Shown one piece after another: positions 33,636 to 42,346 of a DNA stretch of 64,000 nucleotides. The DNA is taken from the NCBI RefSeq assembly GCF_029952445.1, contig NZ_JAQPPK010000019.1, forward strand, positions 40,492-104,491. The letters run 5' to 3'. Below the pieces are notes generated by a model, which was not told the DNA's origin, searched no databases, and was given only the letters and a program-made list of their open reading frames with translations. Each line of letters opens with the position of its first letter. Position 1 is the first letter of the stretch. The position numbers were made by a program, and so were the translations under genes. Source of the stretch: Paenarthrobacter nitroguajacolicus (GTDB taxonomy: Bacteria; Actinomycetota; Actinomycetes; Actinomycetales; Micrococcaceae).

Positions 33636-35374
33636 TGGAGGTCTCCTTCATCTGCGGAGTGTGCCCACTCAGCGAAGGTCTGGCCCTCGGCGCCAACGGC
33701 GACGAACTTTCGGACCACGCGCTCTACGTAATCGGGCAGGTCTTCCACCGTGACCTTGAGGCCGCGGACGGTACGACCCAAACCGGCTTCCTCACGCTCG
33801 TTGTTGGCCAGCCCGCCACCAAGGTGGACCTGGAAACCCGGGGTGGGGTCGCCGTCGGGCGTTGGCAGCATCATGCCCTTCAGGCCGATATCGGCCGTCT
33901 GGATACGGGCGCAGGAGTTCGGGCAACCGTTGATGTGGAGGGACAGTGCCGACGGCAACTGCTTGGTCTCCACGAGATCGGCCAGGCGGCGTTCCAGCTC
34001 AGCGATGGCCGTAGCTGCCGTGACCTTGGTTTCCACGATGGCCAGCTTGCAGAACTCGATGCCCGTGCAGGCAATGGTGCCGCGGCGGAACACGGACGGA
34101 CGAGCCGAGAGGCCCAAGGTGTCCAGCTCAGCGATCAGCGGCTCAACCTGTTCCTTGGCAACATCCAGGATGACGAGCTTCTGGTGCGGGGTGGTCCGCA
34201 GGCGGTAGGAACCGTGCTGCTCCAGGGTGTCCGCGAGCTTCACGAGTGCCTCGCCCGAGGTACGGCCAACAGTGGGGGTCACACCGATGAAGAACTTGCC
34301 GTCCTTCTGTTCGTGCACGCCAATGTGGTCACCGGGAGCCGTGGGCTTGGGAGCGGCTGGGCCGTCCGGGAGCTTGAAGCCGAGGTATTCGTCCTCGAGG
34401 ATCTGGCGGAACTTCGCCGGGCCCCAGTCGTTCATGAGGAACTTCAGGCGGGCCTTGGTGCGCATGCGGCGGTAGCCGTAGTCGCGGAAGATGCTGGTGA
34501 CGCCCAGCCACACCTCGGCGGCGACGTCGGCGGAGACGAACACGCCGAGGCGCTCGGCGAGGCGCGGGTTGGTGGACAAGCCGCCACCCACCCAGAGGTC
34601 GTAACCGGCGCCAAGTTCGGGGTGGACCACGCCAACCAGTGCGAAGTCGTTGATCTCGTGCACCACGTCCTGGGACGGGTGGCCGGTGATCGCGGTCTTG
34701 TACTTGCGGGGCAGGTTGGCGAGCTCAGGATCGCCGATGAAGCGCTCGGCAAGCTCGTGGATGAGCGGCGTGGGATCGATGATCTCGTCCTTGGCGATGC
34801 CCGCAACCGGGGAGCCGAGGATGACACGGGGAACGTCGCCGCACGCTTCGGTGGTGGACAGGCCGATGCCTTCAAGGCGGCGCCAGATCTCGGGGACGTC
34901 CTCAACTCGGATCCAGTGCAGCTGGATGTTCTGGCGGTCCGTGAGGTCGGCGGAGCCGCGGGCGAAGTCCACGGAGATCTGGCCGATGACGCGCAGCTGC
35001 TCGGTGGTGAGCGCACCGCCGTCGATGCGGACGCGGAGCATGAAGTACTTGTCTTCGAGCTCGTGCGGTTCAAGCGTCGCGGTCTTGCCGCCGTCGATCC
35101 CGGGCTTGCGCTGCGTGTAGAGGCCCCACCAGCGGAAACGGCCGTGCAGGTCCGTGCCATCGATCGAATCGAAGCCTTCTTTGGAGTAGACAGACTCAAT
35201 ACGCTCGCGGACGTTCAGGCCGTTGTCTTCCTGCTTCCAGGTTTCGTTGGCGTTGAGCGGGGCGGTGCCATCAACCTTCCACTGGCCGTGGGGCTTGGCC
35301 GCCGGGCGGGTGCGTGCTGGGCGCGAAGGGACTGCGGCGTCAGCGGACGCACCGGCTACAGCTGTATCTGTCAT
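33632..35374 (-). CDS. sir: Ferredoxin-dependent sulfite reductase (siroheme, 4Fe-4S)
   Basis: A 580-residue enzyme reducing sulfite to sulfide. Two ferredoxin-like half domains (FMLRVRIDGGALTTEQLR near 95 and FFIGVTPTVGRTSGEAL near 350) alternate with two siroheme/cluster domains. The cluster ligands are in ACTGIEFCKLA and NGCPNSCARI. The NQ-type LTDRQNIQLHWIRVED motif is also typical of the nitrite/sulfite reductase family, and the cys context decides for sulfite. ATG 35374 is preceded by TACAGT six bases upstream and no Shine-Dalgarno, so a leaderless message is likely. First gene of the cys operon. Confidence 0.94.
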   Translation of the reverse strand: MTDTAVAGASADAAVPSRPARTRPAAKPHGQWKVDGTAPLNANETWKQEDNGLNVRERIESVYSKEGFDSIDGTDLHGRFRWWGLYTQRKPGIDGGKTATLEPHELEDKYFMLRVRIDGGALTTEQLRVIGQISVDFARGSADLTDRQNIQLHWIRVEDVPEIWRRLEGIGLSTTEACGDVPRVILGSPVAGIAKDEIIDPTPLIHELAERFIGDPELANLPRKYKTAITGHPSQDVVHEINDFALVGVVHPELGAGYDLWVGGGLSTNPRLAERLGVFVSADVAAEVWLGVTSIFRDYGYRRMRTKARLKFLMNDWGPAKFRQILEDEYLGFKLPDGPAAPKPTAPGDHIGVHEQKDGKFFIGVTPTVGRTSGEALVKLADTLEQHGSYRLRTTPHQKLVILDVAKEQVEPLIAELDTLGLSARPSVFRRGTIACTGIEFCKLAIVETKVTAATAIAELERRLADLVETKQLPSALSLHINGCPNSCARIQTADIGLKGMMLPTPDGDPTPGFQVHLGGGLANNEREEAGLGRTVRGLKVTVEDLPDYVERVVRKFVAVGAEGQTFAEWAHSADEGDLQ

Positions 35375-35380
35375 ACATCG

Positions 35381-35410
35381 ACTGTAGGTCTGGCCAGATT
35401 TCGCCAGCAA
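35381..35410 (-). promoter_or_regulatory. Promoter of the sir-cysHDN operon, leaderless type
   Basis: -35 TTGCTG (complement of 35405-35410) and -10 TACAGT (complement of 35381-35386) have an 18-base spacer, with the start codon six bases after the -10. The layout is the same as at cysG. Confidence 0.6.
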
Positions 35411-35527
35411 AGGTCCGGAAATGTTGAGTCACCTAGGGAAACATTTCGTCACGAACACGCCAGCGGCCTTGTTCCTGGAGCCGTGATATGCAGGTCCTCA
35501 AAGCCCGGTTTTCCGTGCAAACAAAGG

Positions 35528-36232
35528 TTAGGAGAGGCTTTCCAACACTGCGTCGTACCGTTCCAGCGCGATCTCCGCCAGCACCGTCGACGGCAGCAAC
35601 GGTGCCGCCACCACGTCCGCGCCTGCCTTGGCCAGCTGGTCGTGGAAATAGCCGGTCGCCAGGAGGTAGGAGGCGATGAAGACCCGGCCTGTCCCACCAT
35701 CGGCGGCGAGCTCGGCACGCAGGGAGGCGACGCCGTCGGGCACTGTTGGTTGGGCACTGGCACCATAGGCGACGCGCACCTTGTTGGGCAGCAGCTCGCC
35801 GAGGAGTCGCGCCTGCTCTTCCGAGTCAACCGAGCCGTCCGGAAGGGACGATCCCGCGGCCGCCAGCAGCACGCCGTCGTTCTCCTGCAGCCCGGCCGCA
35901 CGCAGGTGCGTGGCCAACAGCTCCGCGAGCCGCGGATCCGGGCCGAGCGGCGTGGCGGCTACCACCTCCGGGCGGGACTTGATCGCTTTGGGCACGTCCA
36001 CCTTGATGTGGAAGCCGGTTGAGAGCAAAAGCGGTACGACGACGGCGGCAGTCCCCTCGGGCAGGCCCTCCACCACGCCGCCCAGCTCGGGTTCCTGGAC
36101 GTCCACGTAGGCCTCGAGGACGCGCAGCCCAGGGCGGAGTTCCTCGATTTCCGCCATCACGCGTCGGATGGCAGCTTGGCCTTCCGCGTTGCGGGTTCCA
36201 TGGGCGCAAGCGATCAAAACGGGGCTGTTCAT
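35528..36232 (-). CDS. Sirohydrochlorin ferrochelatase / CbiX-like chelatase
   Basis: A 234-residue class II chelatase with two CbiX-like halves. The N-terminal half has PVLIACAHGTRNAEGQ with the metal-binding His and VVVPLLLSTGFHIKVDVP with the second His; the C-terminal half repeats the fold (VRVAYGASAQPTVPDG, VFIASYLLATGYFHDQL). It should insert iron into sirohydrochlorin, the last step of siroheme synthesis, which CysG here lacks. ATG 36232 has no Shine-Dalgarno; TACGCT lies seven bases upstream. It precedes the sir operon by 153 bases on the same strand and is divergent from the TRIC gene. A cobaltochelatase role is less likely in this context. Confidence 0.85.
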   Translation of the reverse strand: MNSPVLIACAHGTRNAEGQAAIRRVMAEIEELRPGLRVLEAYVDVQEPELGGVVEGLPEGTAAVVVPLLLSTGFHIKVDVPKAIKSRPEVVAATPLGPDPRLAELLATHLRAAGLQENDGVLLAAAGSSLPDGSVDSEEQARLLGELLPNKVRVAYGASAQPTVPDGVASLRAELAADGGTGRVFIASYLLATGYFHDQLAKAGADVVAAPLLPSTVLAEIALERYDAVLESLS

Positions 36233-36265
36233 GGGAGCTAGCGTAACGTTGAGCCAGCACCTGTT

Positions 36266-36967
36266 GTGAAGCACGTTAAGAAAGAACCAGTCCCCTTGAT
36301 TTCCTTTGACATTGTTCTTCTCTGGCTTGACCTCATCGGCGTGTTCTTTTTCGCGGTTTCTGGCTCGTTGTTGGCTGCCCGGAAGCAGTTCGACTTTGTC
36401 GGGTCGATACTCCTGGCGTCCATCGCGGCGCTGGGCGGCGGGGTGATCCGCGACATCGTGATCAATGCCGGTCCCCCGATCGCCTTCACGAATCCCGCTT
36501 ATCTGGCTCCCCCGCTGCTGGCGGCGATGCTGGTTTACTACCTGTTCTCATCAGTCCAGCGCTTCACATCGCTTTTGACGCTGTTCGACGCCGGCGGGTT
36601 GGCCTTGTTCTGCATCACCGGCACGCTGAAAGCGATCGGCGCGGGGATGAATCCCGTGGCCGCGATCCTGTTGGGGGTCACTACAGGTGTGGGCGGCGGA
36701 TTGCTCCGCGACATTACGGCCAACGAAATTCCCACGCTGTTCAACAACCGCGATATCTATGCGCTTCCTGCCTTCGCCGGCGCTGGGTTGACCACGTTGC
36801 TGTGGCACCTCGGGGTGTTCAACGGGCTCACGGCATGTGTGATCGCGGGAGTTGTTTTCGCATTCCGGGTCACTGCCTGGCGCCGCGGCTGGTACGTGCC
36901 CCTGGCTGTGCGCGGTTGGCACCGTGCCGGCACCGGTGGAGGCGCAATTTCAGGCCTCCGGGATTAG
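36266..36967 (+). CDS. TRIC cation channel family (UPF0126) membrane protein
   Basis: A 233-residue inner-membrane protein with about seven hydrophobic segments and two internal repeats, each with a glycine-rich turn: ALGGGVIRDIVIN near residue 58 and GVGGGLLRDITANEIP near 145. These repeated GGGxxRD motifs define the bacterial TRIC-like channels, which are trimeric and pass monovalent cations. GTG at 36266 is the likely start; no clear ribosome site precedes it. The gene is divergent from the chelatase with only 33 bases between the starts. Physiological role unknown. Confidence 0.88.
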   Translation: MKHVKKEPVPLISFDIVLLWLDLIGVFFFAVSGSLLAARKQFDFVGSILLASIAALGGGVIRDIVINAGPPIAFTNPAYLAPPLLAAMLVYYLFSSVQRFTSLLTLFDAGGLALFCITGTLKAIGAGMNPVAAILLGVTTGVGGGLLRDITANEIPTLFNNRDIYALPAFAGAGLTTLLWHLGVFNGLTACVIAGVVFAFRVTAWRRGWYVPLAVRGWHRAGTGGGAISGLRD

Positions 36968-36980
36968 CTAGGATAAGAGC

Positions 36981-37403
36981 ATGACTGACATGTTCCTCGA
37001 GAAGTTCCGCGCGCTGGTCCCAAAGTATCTCGAGGATGAATGGCAGGAAGAAGACGGCCTCACGCCCGACGAGCTGGACGACGCCCTCGCTGAACACTCC
37101 TTCACCATCCCGCTGGTCCTGCGCGAGTTCTACCTTGCCATCGGCGGATGCGAGGACCTCATGGAGGCCTACCACTACTTCTGGGATCCCGAGGAACTCG
37201 AGGTCGATGACGAAGGCTTCCTCATGTTCTTGGAGGACGAGGAAGAACAATTTACCTGGGGCTTCCGCACGGCCGACCTCAGCATCCCGGATCCCATCGT
37301 CTGGCGCCGCAACAACGCCCGCGGCCAGTGGAAGAGCGAAGAAGGCACCTTCTCGGAGTTCGTGTTCGACATGTTCGAGTGGGCCTTCAACGACGAGGAC
37401 TAA
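36981..37403 (+). CDS. Acidic SMI1/KNR4 (SUKH)-like protein
   Basis: A 140-residue very acidic soluble protein, 13 bases after the TRIC gene. The pattern IPLVLREFYLAIGG near residues 42-56, followed by WDPEEL and a Trp-rich C-terminal half (FTWGFRTADL, PIVWRRNN), resembles the SUKH/SMI1 fold, where LREFY-like helices and GG turns recur. SUKH proteins include toxin immunity proteins, but no toxin gene is adjacent, so this may be a lone housekeeping member. ATG 36981 is preceded by AGGATAAGAG. A strong intrinsic terminator follows. Confidence 0.7.
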   Translation: MTDMFLEKFRALVPKYLEDEWQEEDGLTPDELDDALAEHSFTIPLVLREFYLAIGGCEDLMEAYHYFWDPEELEVDDEGFLMFLEDEEEQFTWGFRTADLSIPDPIVWRRNNARGQWKSEEGTFSEFVFDMFEWAFNDED

Positions 37404-37417
37404 GTTCCCCTTCTTTT

Positions 37418-37459
37418 ACAGCCCCCGCGCAGCCGATTGGTTGTGTGGGGGCTGTTTTT
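37418..37459 (+). terminator. Intrinsic terminator after the SUKH-like gene
   Basis: ACAGCCCCC pairs with GGGGGCTGT across a 23-base loop and is followed directly by TTTTTGTTT. It ends transcription of the TRIC-SUKH pair. Confidence 0.88.
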
Positions 37460-37546
37460 GTTTGGCCCCTGTACCGCCACGACCCACATTGGGTTTCTGA
37501 GCACCGCGCCACGCCGTTTTCCGGGGCCCTGGCCACCTTCTGCTCG

Positions 37547-37568
37547 CAAAGTTGGTGGTGGCGGCACG
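37547..37568 (-). repeat. 22-base repeat CGTRCC-GCCACCACCAACTTTG, inverted copy
   Basis: On the - strand this reads CGTGCCGCCACCACCAACTT plus TG. A near-identical copy in the other orientation is at 38833-38854 and a diverged one at 38515-38536, so the family brackets the AbiEi/DUF559-like gene. Confidence 0.7.
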
Positions 37569-37583
37569 GCTTTGGGCCCATAA

Positions 37584-38450
37584 TTACGACGGCGGCGGGC
37601 CCGCTAAATAGCGGAGGGGCCCGTAGCGGCCAGCTTCCTTGTTCGCCAGGACCGCAAGGACTTCGTCCACCATCTTCTGTGGCTGATACACAACGTCTGC
37701 ATAGTAGTAGTGCAGGCTCATGAATCCGCCACTCAAACCAGAGTTGCTTCGGTACCAATCCTTCTTCACCTGCTTTGGCTTGAAGTGTGTCCCGCCGTCG
37801 AGTTCAACAATCACGCAGCCCTCGATCAGGCAGTCCACTTCACCCACGCCGGGGACGTCTGCATGCATCTTGACGCGGAGGCCTGCCCTTGTGAAATGCG
37901 TATGGGCGAGGACTTCCAAGAGTGAATCGGCTCGCGGAAGGACAAGATCCAGAATTGCCCGCGCTTTGCCGTTCCGGTTTCCTCCCATCTTGTTTTTCAG
38001 GAATTTGGTGGTCAACAGTGCTTGGCTGACCGCACTCTGCACCATGACGAGTGATTCCAGCTCCGGTAGACATCTCAAGGCGTGCAGCAAAACGTCACCA
38101 ACACCAGCCACCGGCAGAAATGGGTGATCCGGGTGTATGCACTGACCGTGATGAACAACCTGGTGACGGGCCAACCCCGTTCCGCAGCTGAGATGCAGGT
38201 CATTGGCGCTATCAAGGGTCCACAACCGATAAAAGCGAGCAGCAGAAACGCAGGTCAGCTTTCCGTTGGCGCGAAACGCCGCTACGACGTCCGGGGCTGC
38301 CTTCCGTGAAAGGTAGACACCGCGATGCAGTCTGGTGACAATTCCTTCGCTGACGGCCTTAGCCAGAGCCCGGCGTGTAAAACCCGCTGCGTAGAGTGCT
38401 TGGGCAGTTGCAGCGCCTTCACGGCTGCGGAGAAAGTCCACGATGTCCAT
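37584..38450 (-). CDS. AbiEi-like DNA-binding domain fused to a DUF559/Vsr-type nuclease-like domain
   Basis: A 288-residue protein. The N-terminus (about 1-60: GFTRRALAKAVSEGIVTRLHRGVYL) matches the winged helix of AbiEi-type antitoxins. The C-terminal third (about 185-280: ADVPGVGEVDCLIEGCVIVELDGGTHF) has the D-x(n)-ELDG-H pattern of DUF559, a restriction-endonuclease-like fold. Two-domain proteins like this are frequent, usually single genes in actinobacterial accessory spots, and their function is unsettled; no AbiEii toxin partner is next to it. It sits in a repeat-rich island with over 500 non-coding bases on its upstream side. Confidence 0.75.
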   Translation of the reverse strand: MDIVDFLRSREGAATAQALYAAGFTRRALAKAVSEGIVTRLHRGVYLSRKAAPDVVAAFRANGKLTCVSAARFYRLWTLDSANDLHLSCGTGLARHQVVHHGQCIHPDHPFLPVAGVGDVLLHALRCLPELESLVMVQSAVSQALLTTKFLKNKMGGNRNGKARAILDLVLPRADSLLEVLAHTHFTRAGLRVKMHADVPGVGEVDCLIEGCVIVELDGGTHFKPKQVKKDWYRSNSGLSGGFMSLHYYYADVVYQPQKMVDEVLAVLANKEAGRYGPLRYLAGPPPS

Positions 38451-38514
38451 ATGGAAATAGTCCAGCCAGGACGGCCCGCTCGGTTGGGGTGAATAGCTCT
38501 ATGTGGAAAACCTT

Positions 38515-38536
38515 CGTGCCTCCGCCACCGACTTTG
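38515..38536 (+). repeat. 22-base repeat, diverged copy
   Basis: CGTGCCTCCGCCACCGACTT plus TG differs from the other two copies at two or three positions; a shared CGGCGTGTCACCC segment follows about 40 bases downstream here and in the copy at 38833. Confidence 0.55.
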
Positions 38537-38832
38537 CTACAACCACCGGCCACAACTCCGCCAATTCCGGCGTGTCACCCGCTCCCCGACATCAATGTGG
38601 GTGCTGACGGCACGAGGTCAACCTGTAAACCACTGCACCACCATCGAAAATTCATTGACTCTAAGAGTTGCCAATATGACAGGATTGTCATAAACTATTC
38701 ACGGATCCACTAAATGCCTCCGGTGGGTCTGATGCGAACGGAGATTGTGGTCCCGGTTCGGTGCAGCGTATGACTCGTAACGTTGCAGCGGACCGGGGCC
38801 ATTCCGTTTTTCCGGAGAAGTCAGTTGGGGCG

Positions 38833-38854
38833 CGTACCGCCACCACCAACTTTG
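38833..38854 (+). repeat. 22-base repeat, direct copy
   Basis: CGTACCGCCACCACCAACTT plus TG differs by one base from the inverted copy at 37547-37568. It is followed by the ACACGCCG/CGGCGTGT palindrome at 38872-38894. Confidence 0.7.
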
Positions 38855-39007
38855 ATTCCCGAAAGCCCCCAACACGCCGCGACCCACGGCGTGTCACCCC
38901 GCCGAGGCGCTCAAAGTCAGTGGTGGACGCACGGCGGCCCAGACCCGGGCACAAAAAACAGGCGCCCAGCCCATGAAGAGCCGGACGCCTGCGGGAAAGC
39001 GGAAAAG

Positions 39008-40111
39008 CTAGCTGCTGCGGTCCACCACTGCGTGGGCGAAGTTGGTCAGGGAGTCCTTGACCACGCCCTCGGGCAGCGGAGCCAGTGCAGCTACGGCCTC
39101 GGCCGACCACTGGCGGGCGATCTTCCAGGACTCACTGGTTACGGGGTGCTCGCGCAGGCCGGCCACGGCCTCAGCAAGCGCCTCATCGGAGGACAGGTCG
39201 CCGTCGATCAGTTTCAGGAGATCCGCAGCGGACGTATCCCCGGCTGCGGCATCGCGGCGGAGCAAAAGAACGGGAAGGGTCGGAACGCCCTCGCGGAGGT
39301 CGGTGCCCGGGGACTTGCCGGACTTGACCTTGACACCGGTGACATCGATGACGTCATCGGCCAGTTGGAAGGCCACACCGACCTTTTCGCCGTACTCCAC
39401 CAGCAGCTCTTCGAAGGCTTCATCTGCGCCGGCAAAGATCGCACCAAGCTGGCCGGATGCGGCAACGAGCGAACCCGTCTTGTCGGCAATCACCGAGAGG
39501 TAGTGCTCCACGGGATCTTCGTCCTCGCGTGGTCCCACGGTTTCGTGCAGCTGGCCCAGGCACAGCCGTTCGAAGGTGCGTGCCTGGATGCCGAGGGCAC
39601 GTGCGCCGAGTTCCGAAACGAGGATGGAGGCGCGCGCGAAGATAAGGTCACCGGTGAGGATCGCCACCGAGTTGCCCCAGACCTCGTGGGCGGTCGGAGC
39701 TCCACGGCGGAAGGGAGCGGAGTCCATCACGTCATCGTGGTACAGCGTGGCCAGGTGAGTCAGTTCGCAGACGACGGCGGCCTGGACCACCTCTGGGCGG
39801 GAGGCGTCACCCAGGTGTGCGCACAGGAGGGTCAGCAGCGGACGGATCCGCTTGCCGCCGGCTTCCACCAGGTGGCGCGACGTCGCGTCAGCCAGGGGGT
39901 CCGAGTTGGAGATGGCTTCGCGGAGCTTCTTCTCCACCCGGGCCAGGTTGTTGGTGATGGCCGGGCCGAGCTCGGGGTCTCCTGCGATGGCAGCAAAACC
40001 TGCGGGCAGCTGGAGGCCCGTTGCGATGGCTGTGGTGTTAAGGGAAGGCTCGTTGGAGTCCGGCAAGCCGTGCCCGGCATGCGTCCAGCTGTGTTCGGCA
40101 GAGTTCGTCAC
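39008..40111 (-). CDS. Polyprenyl diphosphate synthase (menaquinone side chain)
   Basis: A 367-residue all-alpha trans-prenyltransferase. Both aspartate-rich motifs are intact: HDDVMD near residue 128 and QLADDVIDV near 255, with GGKRIRPLLTLL near 88. It extends isoprenoid diphosphates, probably to a C40-C45 chain for menaquinone, as its neighbours menJ and menG belong to that pathway. Start is GTG at 40111, nine bases after the menJ stop; no Shine-Dalgarno is seen, so translation may be coupled or leaderless (TAGGGT six bases upstream). Exact chain length cannot be read from the sequence. Confidence 0.9.
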   Translation of the reverse strand: MTNSAEHSWTHAGHGLPDSNEPSLNTTAIATGLQLPAGFAAIAGDPELGPAITNNLARVEKKLREAISNSDPLADATSRHLVEAGGKRIRPLLTLLCAHLGDASRPEVVQAAVVCELTHLATLYHDDVMDSAPFRRGAPTAHEVWGNSVAILTGDLIFARASILVSELGARALGIQARTFERLCLGQLHETVGPREDEDPVEHYLSVIADKTGSLVAASGQLGAIFAGADEAFEELLVEYGEKVGVAFQLADDVIDVTGVKVKSGKSPGTDLREGVPTLPVLLLRRDAAAGDTSAADLLKLIDGDLSSDEALAEAVAGLREHPVTSESWKIARQWSAEAVAALAPLPEGVVKDSLTNFAHAVVDRSS

Positions 40112-40120
40112 GGGTTAACC

Positions 40121-41464
40121 CTAACTAGTTGTTGCGGAAACCGCGGTGTCGGAGCCGGCGGCCTTCAAAGAGCCCGGCGAAGAAGTATTGGACGTTGCCG
40201 GTACCAGCATCTCGAGGACGCGGATCACCCGGTCTTCGAAGCCCTTCGCGGAAGGGTCCGTAAGGTTGGCGAGCATGCGCACCACAAAGCGCATCAGCAC
40301 CGGAATGGGCATGCCTGTACGCAGGGCAAGCTTCATCACGGCAGGCTTCCCGATCAAGGAGGCGAAGAGCCGGCCCAGCGTGAAGTGCGATCCCCACTGG
40401 TCCCGCACATAGTCTGCGTACCGCGAAAGGTGGGTATCGGCGTCGTGCGTTGTCCACCCGGCAGAGGCCGAGCGCGAAGAAGCGTCAATAAGGAACTCAG
40501 CGGCGAACCGGGCCGACTCCATCGCGTAGGAAATGCCTTCGCCGTTGAACGGGGACACCATACCGCCGGCGTCGCCCAACAACAGCAGGCCCGGCGAGTA
40601 GTGCGGCGTGCGGTTGAAGCCCATAGGCAGCGCAGCGCCGCGGATCTCCCCTACCTGGTTCTCCGGCGTGAAGCCCCACTCGGACGGCATTCCGGCGGTC
40701 CATTCGCGCAGGACCTGCTTGTAGTCGAGCTTGCCGAATTCCTTGGAGGAGTTCAGGATGCCCAAGCCGACGTTGGAGGTGCCGTCGCCAACTCCGAACA
40801 CCCAGCCGTAGCCGGGCAGGGGCTTGCCGGACTTGCCGGGCAGTTCCAACCAGCCCTCCATCCAGTCGTCCTCGTGGCGCGGCGAGGTGAAGTAGGTGCG
40901 GACGGCGACGCCAAGCGGACGGTCGTCGCGTTTGTGCATCCCCAGCGACACGGCAGTCCGCGTCGAGTTTCCGTCCGCGGCGAGCACGACGTCGGCAAGG
41001 AAGTCGCGCGTTTCGCCCGTCTTGCGTCCGGACTCGTCAAGAATTGAGGCCCGGGCGCCGATCACACGGCCGTCGTCGGCGGTAAGGGCGGAGGTGACGC
41101 TGTGGCGTTCAAGCACGACGGCGCCCGTGGACTGGGCGTGACGGGCCAACTCCTCGTCAAAACCCAGGCGCGTGCGGATGAGTCCGTAGGTGGGAAAGTC
41201 CGCGACCTCGGGCCAGGGCAGTTCAATGGTGCGACCACCGGCGATCAGGCGGAGGCCCTTGTTTCGCCGCCACCCCTCCTCAACAGCGTGGGGCAGCCCG
41301 AGTTTCTGGATCTCGCGGACGGCGCGCGGGGTAAGCCCGTCTCCGCAGACCTTCTCGCGGGGAAACGACGTCTTTTCCAGCACCGTGACGTCGATGCCCG
41401 ACTGGGCGAGGTAATACGCGGCAGTGGACCCGGCAGGGCCAGCGCCAACAATCAGTACTTTCAC
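40121..41464 (-). CDS. menJ: Geranylgeranyl reductase family protein, probable menaquinone reductase
   Basis: A 447-residue FAD-dependent enzyme that saturates an isoprene unit, probably the beta-position of the menaquinone tail as MenJ does in mycobacteria. Seen: VGAGPAGSTAAYYLAQSG at the N-terminus, EKVCGDGLTPRAV near 38, RTRLGFDEELARHA near 98 and the FAD motif LLGDAGGMVSPFNGEGISYA near 290. It lies between menG and the polyprenyl synthase on the same strand, with 29 and 9 base gaps, so the three form one unit. A role in archaeal-type or chlorophyll lipids does not fit this organism. Confidence 0.88.
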   Translation of the reverse strand: MKVLIVGAGPAGSTAAYYLAQSGIDVTVLEKTSFPREKVCGDGLTPRAVREIQKLGLPHAVEEGWRRNKGLRLIAGGRTIELPWPEVADFPTYGLIRTRLGFDEELARHAQSTGAVVLERHSVTSALTADDGRVIGARASILDESGRKTGETRDFLADVVLAADGNSTRTAVSLGMHKRDDRPLGVAVRTYFTSPRHEDDWMEGWLELPGKSGKPLPGYGWVFGVGDGTSNVGLGILNSSKEFGKLDYKQVLREWTAGMPSEWGFTPENQVGEIRGAALPMGFNRTPHYSPGLLLLGDAGGMVSPFNGEGISYAMESARFAAEFLIDASSRSASAGWTTHDADTHLSRYADYVRDQWGSHFTLGRLFASLIGKPAVMKLALRTGMPIPVLMRFVVRMLANLTDPSAKGFEDRVIRVLEMLVPATSNTSSPGSLKAAGSDTAVSATTS

Positions 41465-41493
41465 GTCGTCCTAAGTCAGCAGGCAGTACGGAG

Positions 41494-42255
41494 CTAGCCG
41501 GCCTGGTGGCGCGGCTTGATTTGGCGTCGCAGCTTGGCAACGGGAACACTTTCGCGATGCTCTGCCGGCTTCTGCGCACGGTGCACGGCAACAATGCCAC
41601 CGCTGAGGTTGCGATACGTGATGTCCGTCCAGCCGGCGTCGCTGAGCCACTGCGCCAAGTGGTCCTGGTCCGGCCAGGCGCGGATGGATTCGGCGAGGTA
41701 GACGTAGGCGTCCGGGTTTGAGGACACCTTGGTGGCGATGGCCGGGAGCGCACGCATCAGGTATTCGGTGTAGAGGTTGCGCCACAAGGGAACCACGGGG
41801 TGGGAGAACTCGGCGATGACAAGGCGGCCACCGGGCTTGGTGACGCGCAGCATCTCCTCCAGGGCCTTGCGGGGTTCCACAACGTTGCGGAGGCCAAAGG
41901 AAATGGTGGACGCATCAAAGCTGTTGTCAGCGAACGGCAGGTTGGTGGCATCACCGGCGATGAAGTCGATGTCCGGGCGGCGGCGCTTGCCTACTTTGAG
42001 CATGCCCAGGGAGAAGTCGCAGGCCACTACGTCCACGCCGGCGTCGGCATAGGGTTCGCTGGAGGTGCCCGTTCCGGCGGCAAGGTCAAGGACCTTCTGG
42101 CCTGCCTTCACATCCATGGCGTCCACCACGATCCGGCGCCAACGCCGGGTCTGTCCCATGGACAGGACGTCGTTGACGACGTCGTATTTTGGGGCGACAT
42201 CATCAAACATCGTCGCAACTTCGTCCGGACGCTTTTCCAAGGATGCTCGGTTCAC
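41494..42255 (-). CDS. menG: Demethylmenaquinone methyltransferase
   Basis: A 253-residue SAM-dependent methyltransferase performing the last step of menaquinone synthesis. Seen: the family N-terminus [25 protein letters not shown] motif [11 protein letters not shown] near 58, GDATNLPF, and [20 protein letters not shown]. Start is GTG at 42255; no Shine-Dalgarno, with GACAAT six bases before it as a possible -10. It is the first gene of menG-menJ-prenyl synthase and is divergent from menF across 91 bases. Confidence 0.94.
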   Translation of the reverse strand: MNRASLEKRPDEVATMFDDVAPKYDVVNDVLSMGQTRRWRRIVVDAMDVKAGQKVLDLAAGTGTSSEPYADAGVDVVACDFSLGMLKVGKRRRPDIDFIAGDATNLPFADNSFDASTISFGLRNVVEPRKALEEMLRVTKPGGRLVIAEFSHPVVPLWRNLYTEYLMRALPAIATKVSSNPDAYVYLAESIRAWPDQDHLAQWLSDAGWTDITYRNLSGGIVAVHRAQKPAEHRESVPVAKLRRQIKPRHQAG

Positions 42256-42346
42256 CCAGTAATTGTCTCAGACATTCCGTGGACTTTGCTGCGCTGTAGA
42301 AGTCGGCTCAGGTTCTGCTCTTCTGCGGGAGTACTGTTGTTCCATC

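Larger units (their letters stand above)
38451..39007. other. 557-base non-coding island with repeats
   Basis: No convincing gene is seen. It holds two copies of the CGTRCC-GCCACCACCAACTTTG repeat, a palindrome ACACGCCG-N7-CGGCGTGT at 38872-38894, and an AT-richer stretch near 38640-38720. Open frames here lack start signals and family-like sequence. Confidence 0.6.

Noticed and set aside
33635..36022. A 795-codon open frame on the + strand
   Set aside because: It lies entirely antisense to sir and the chelatase. Its composition is the usual mirror of high-GC third positions, and it has no family-like motif or start signal.
38783..41047. A 754-codon open frame on the + strand
   Set aside because: It is antisense to the polyprenyl synthase and menJ, both of which have intact catalytic motifs; the frame is a by-product of their codon bias.
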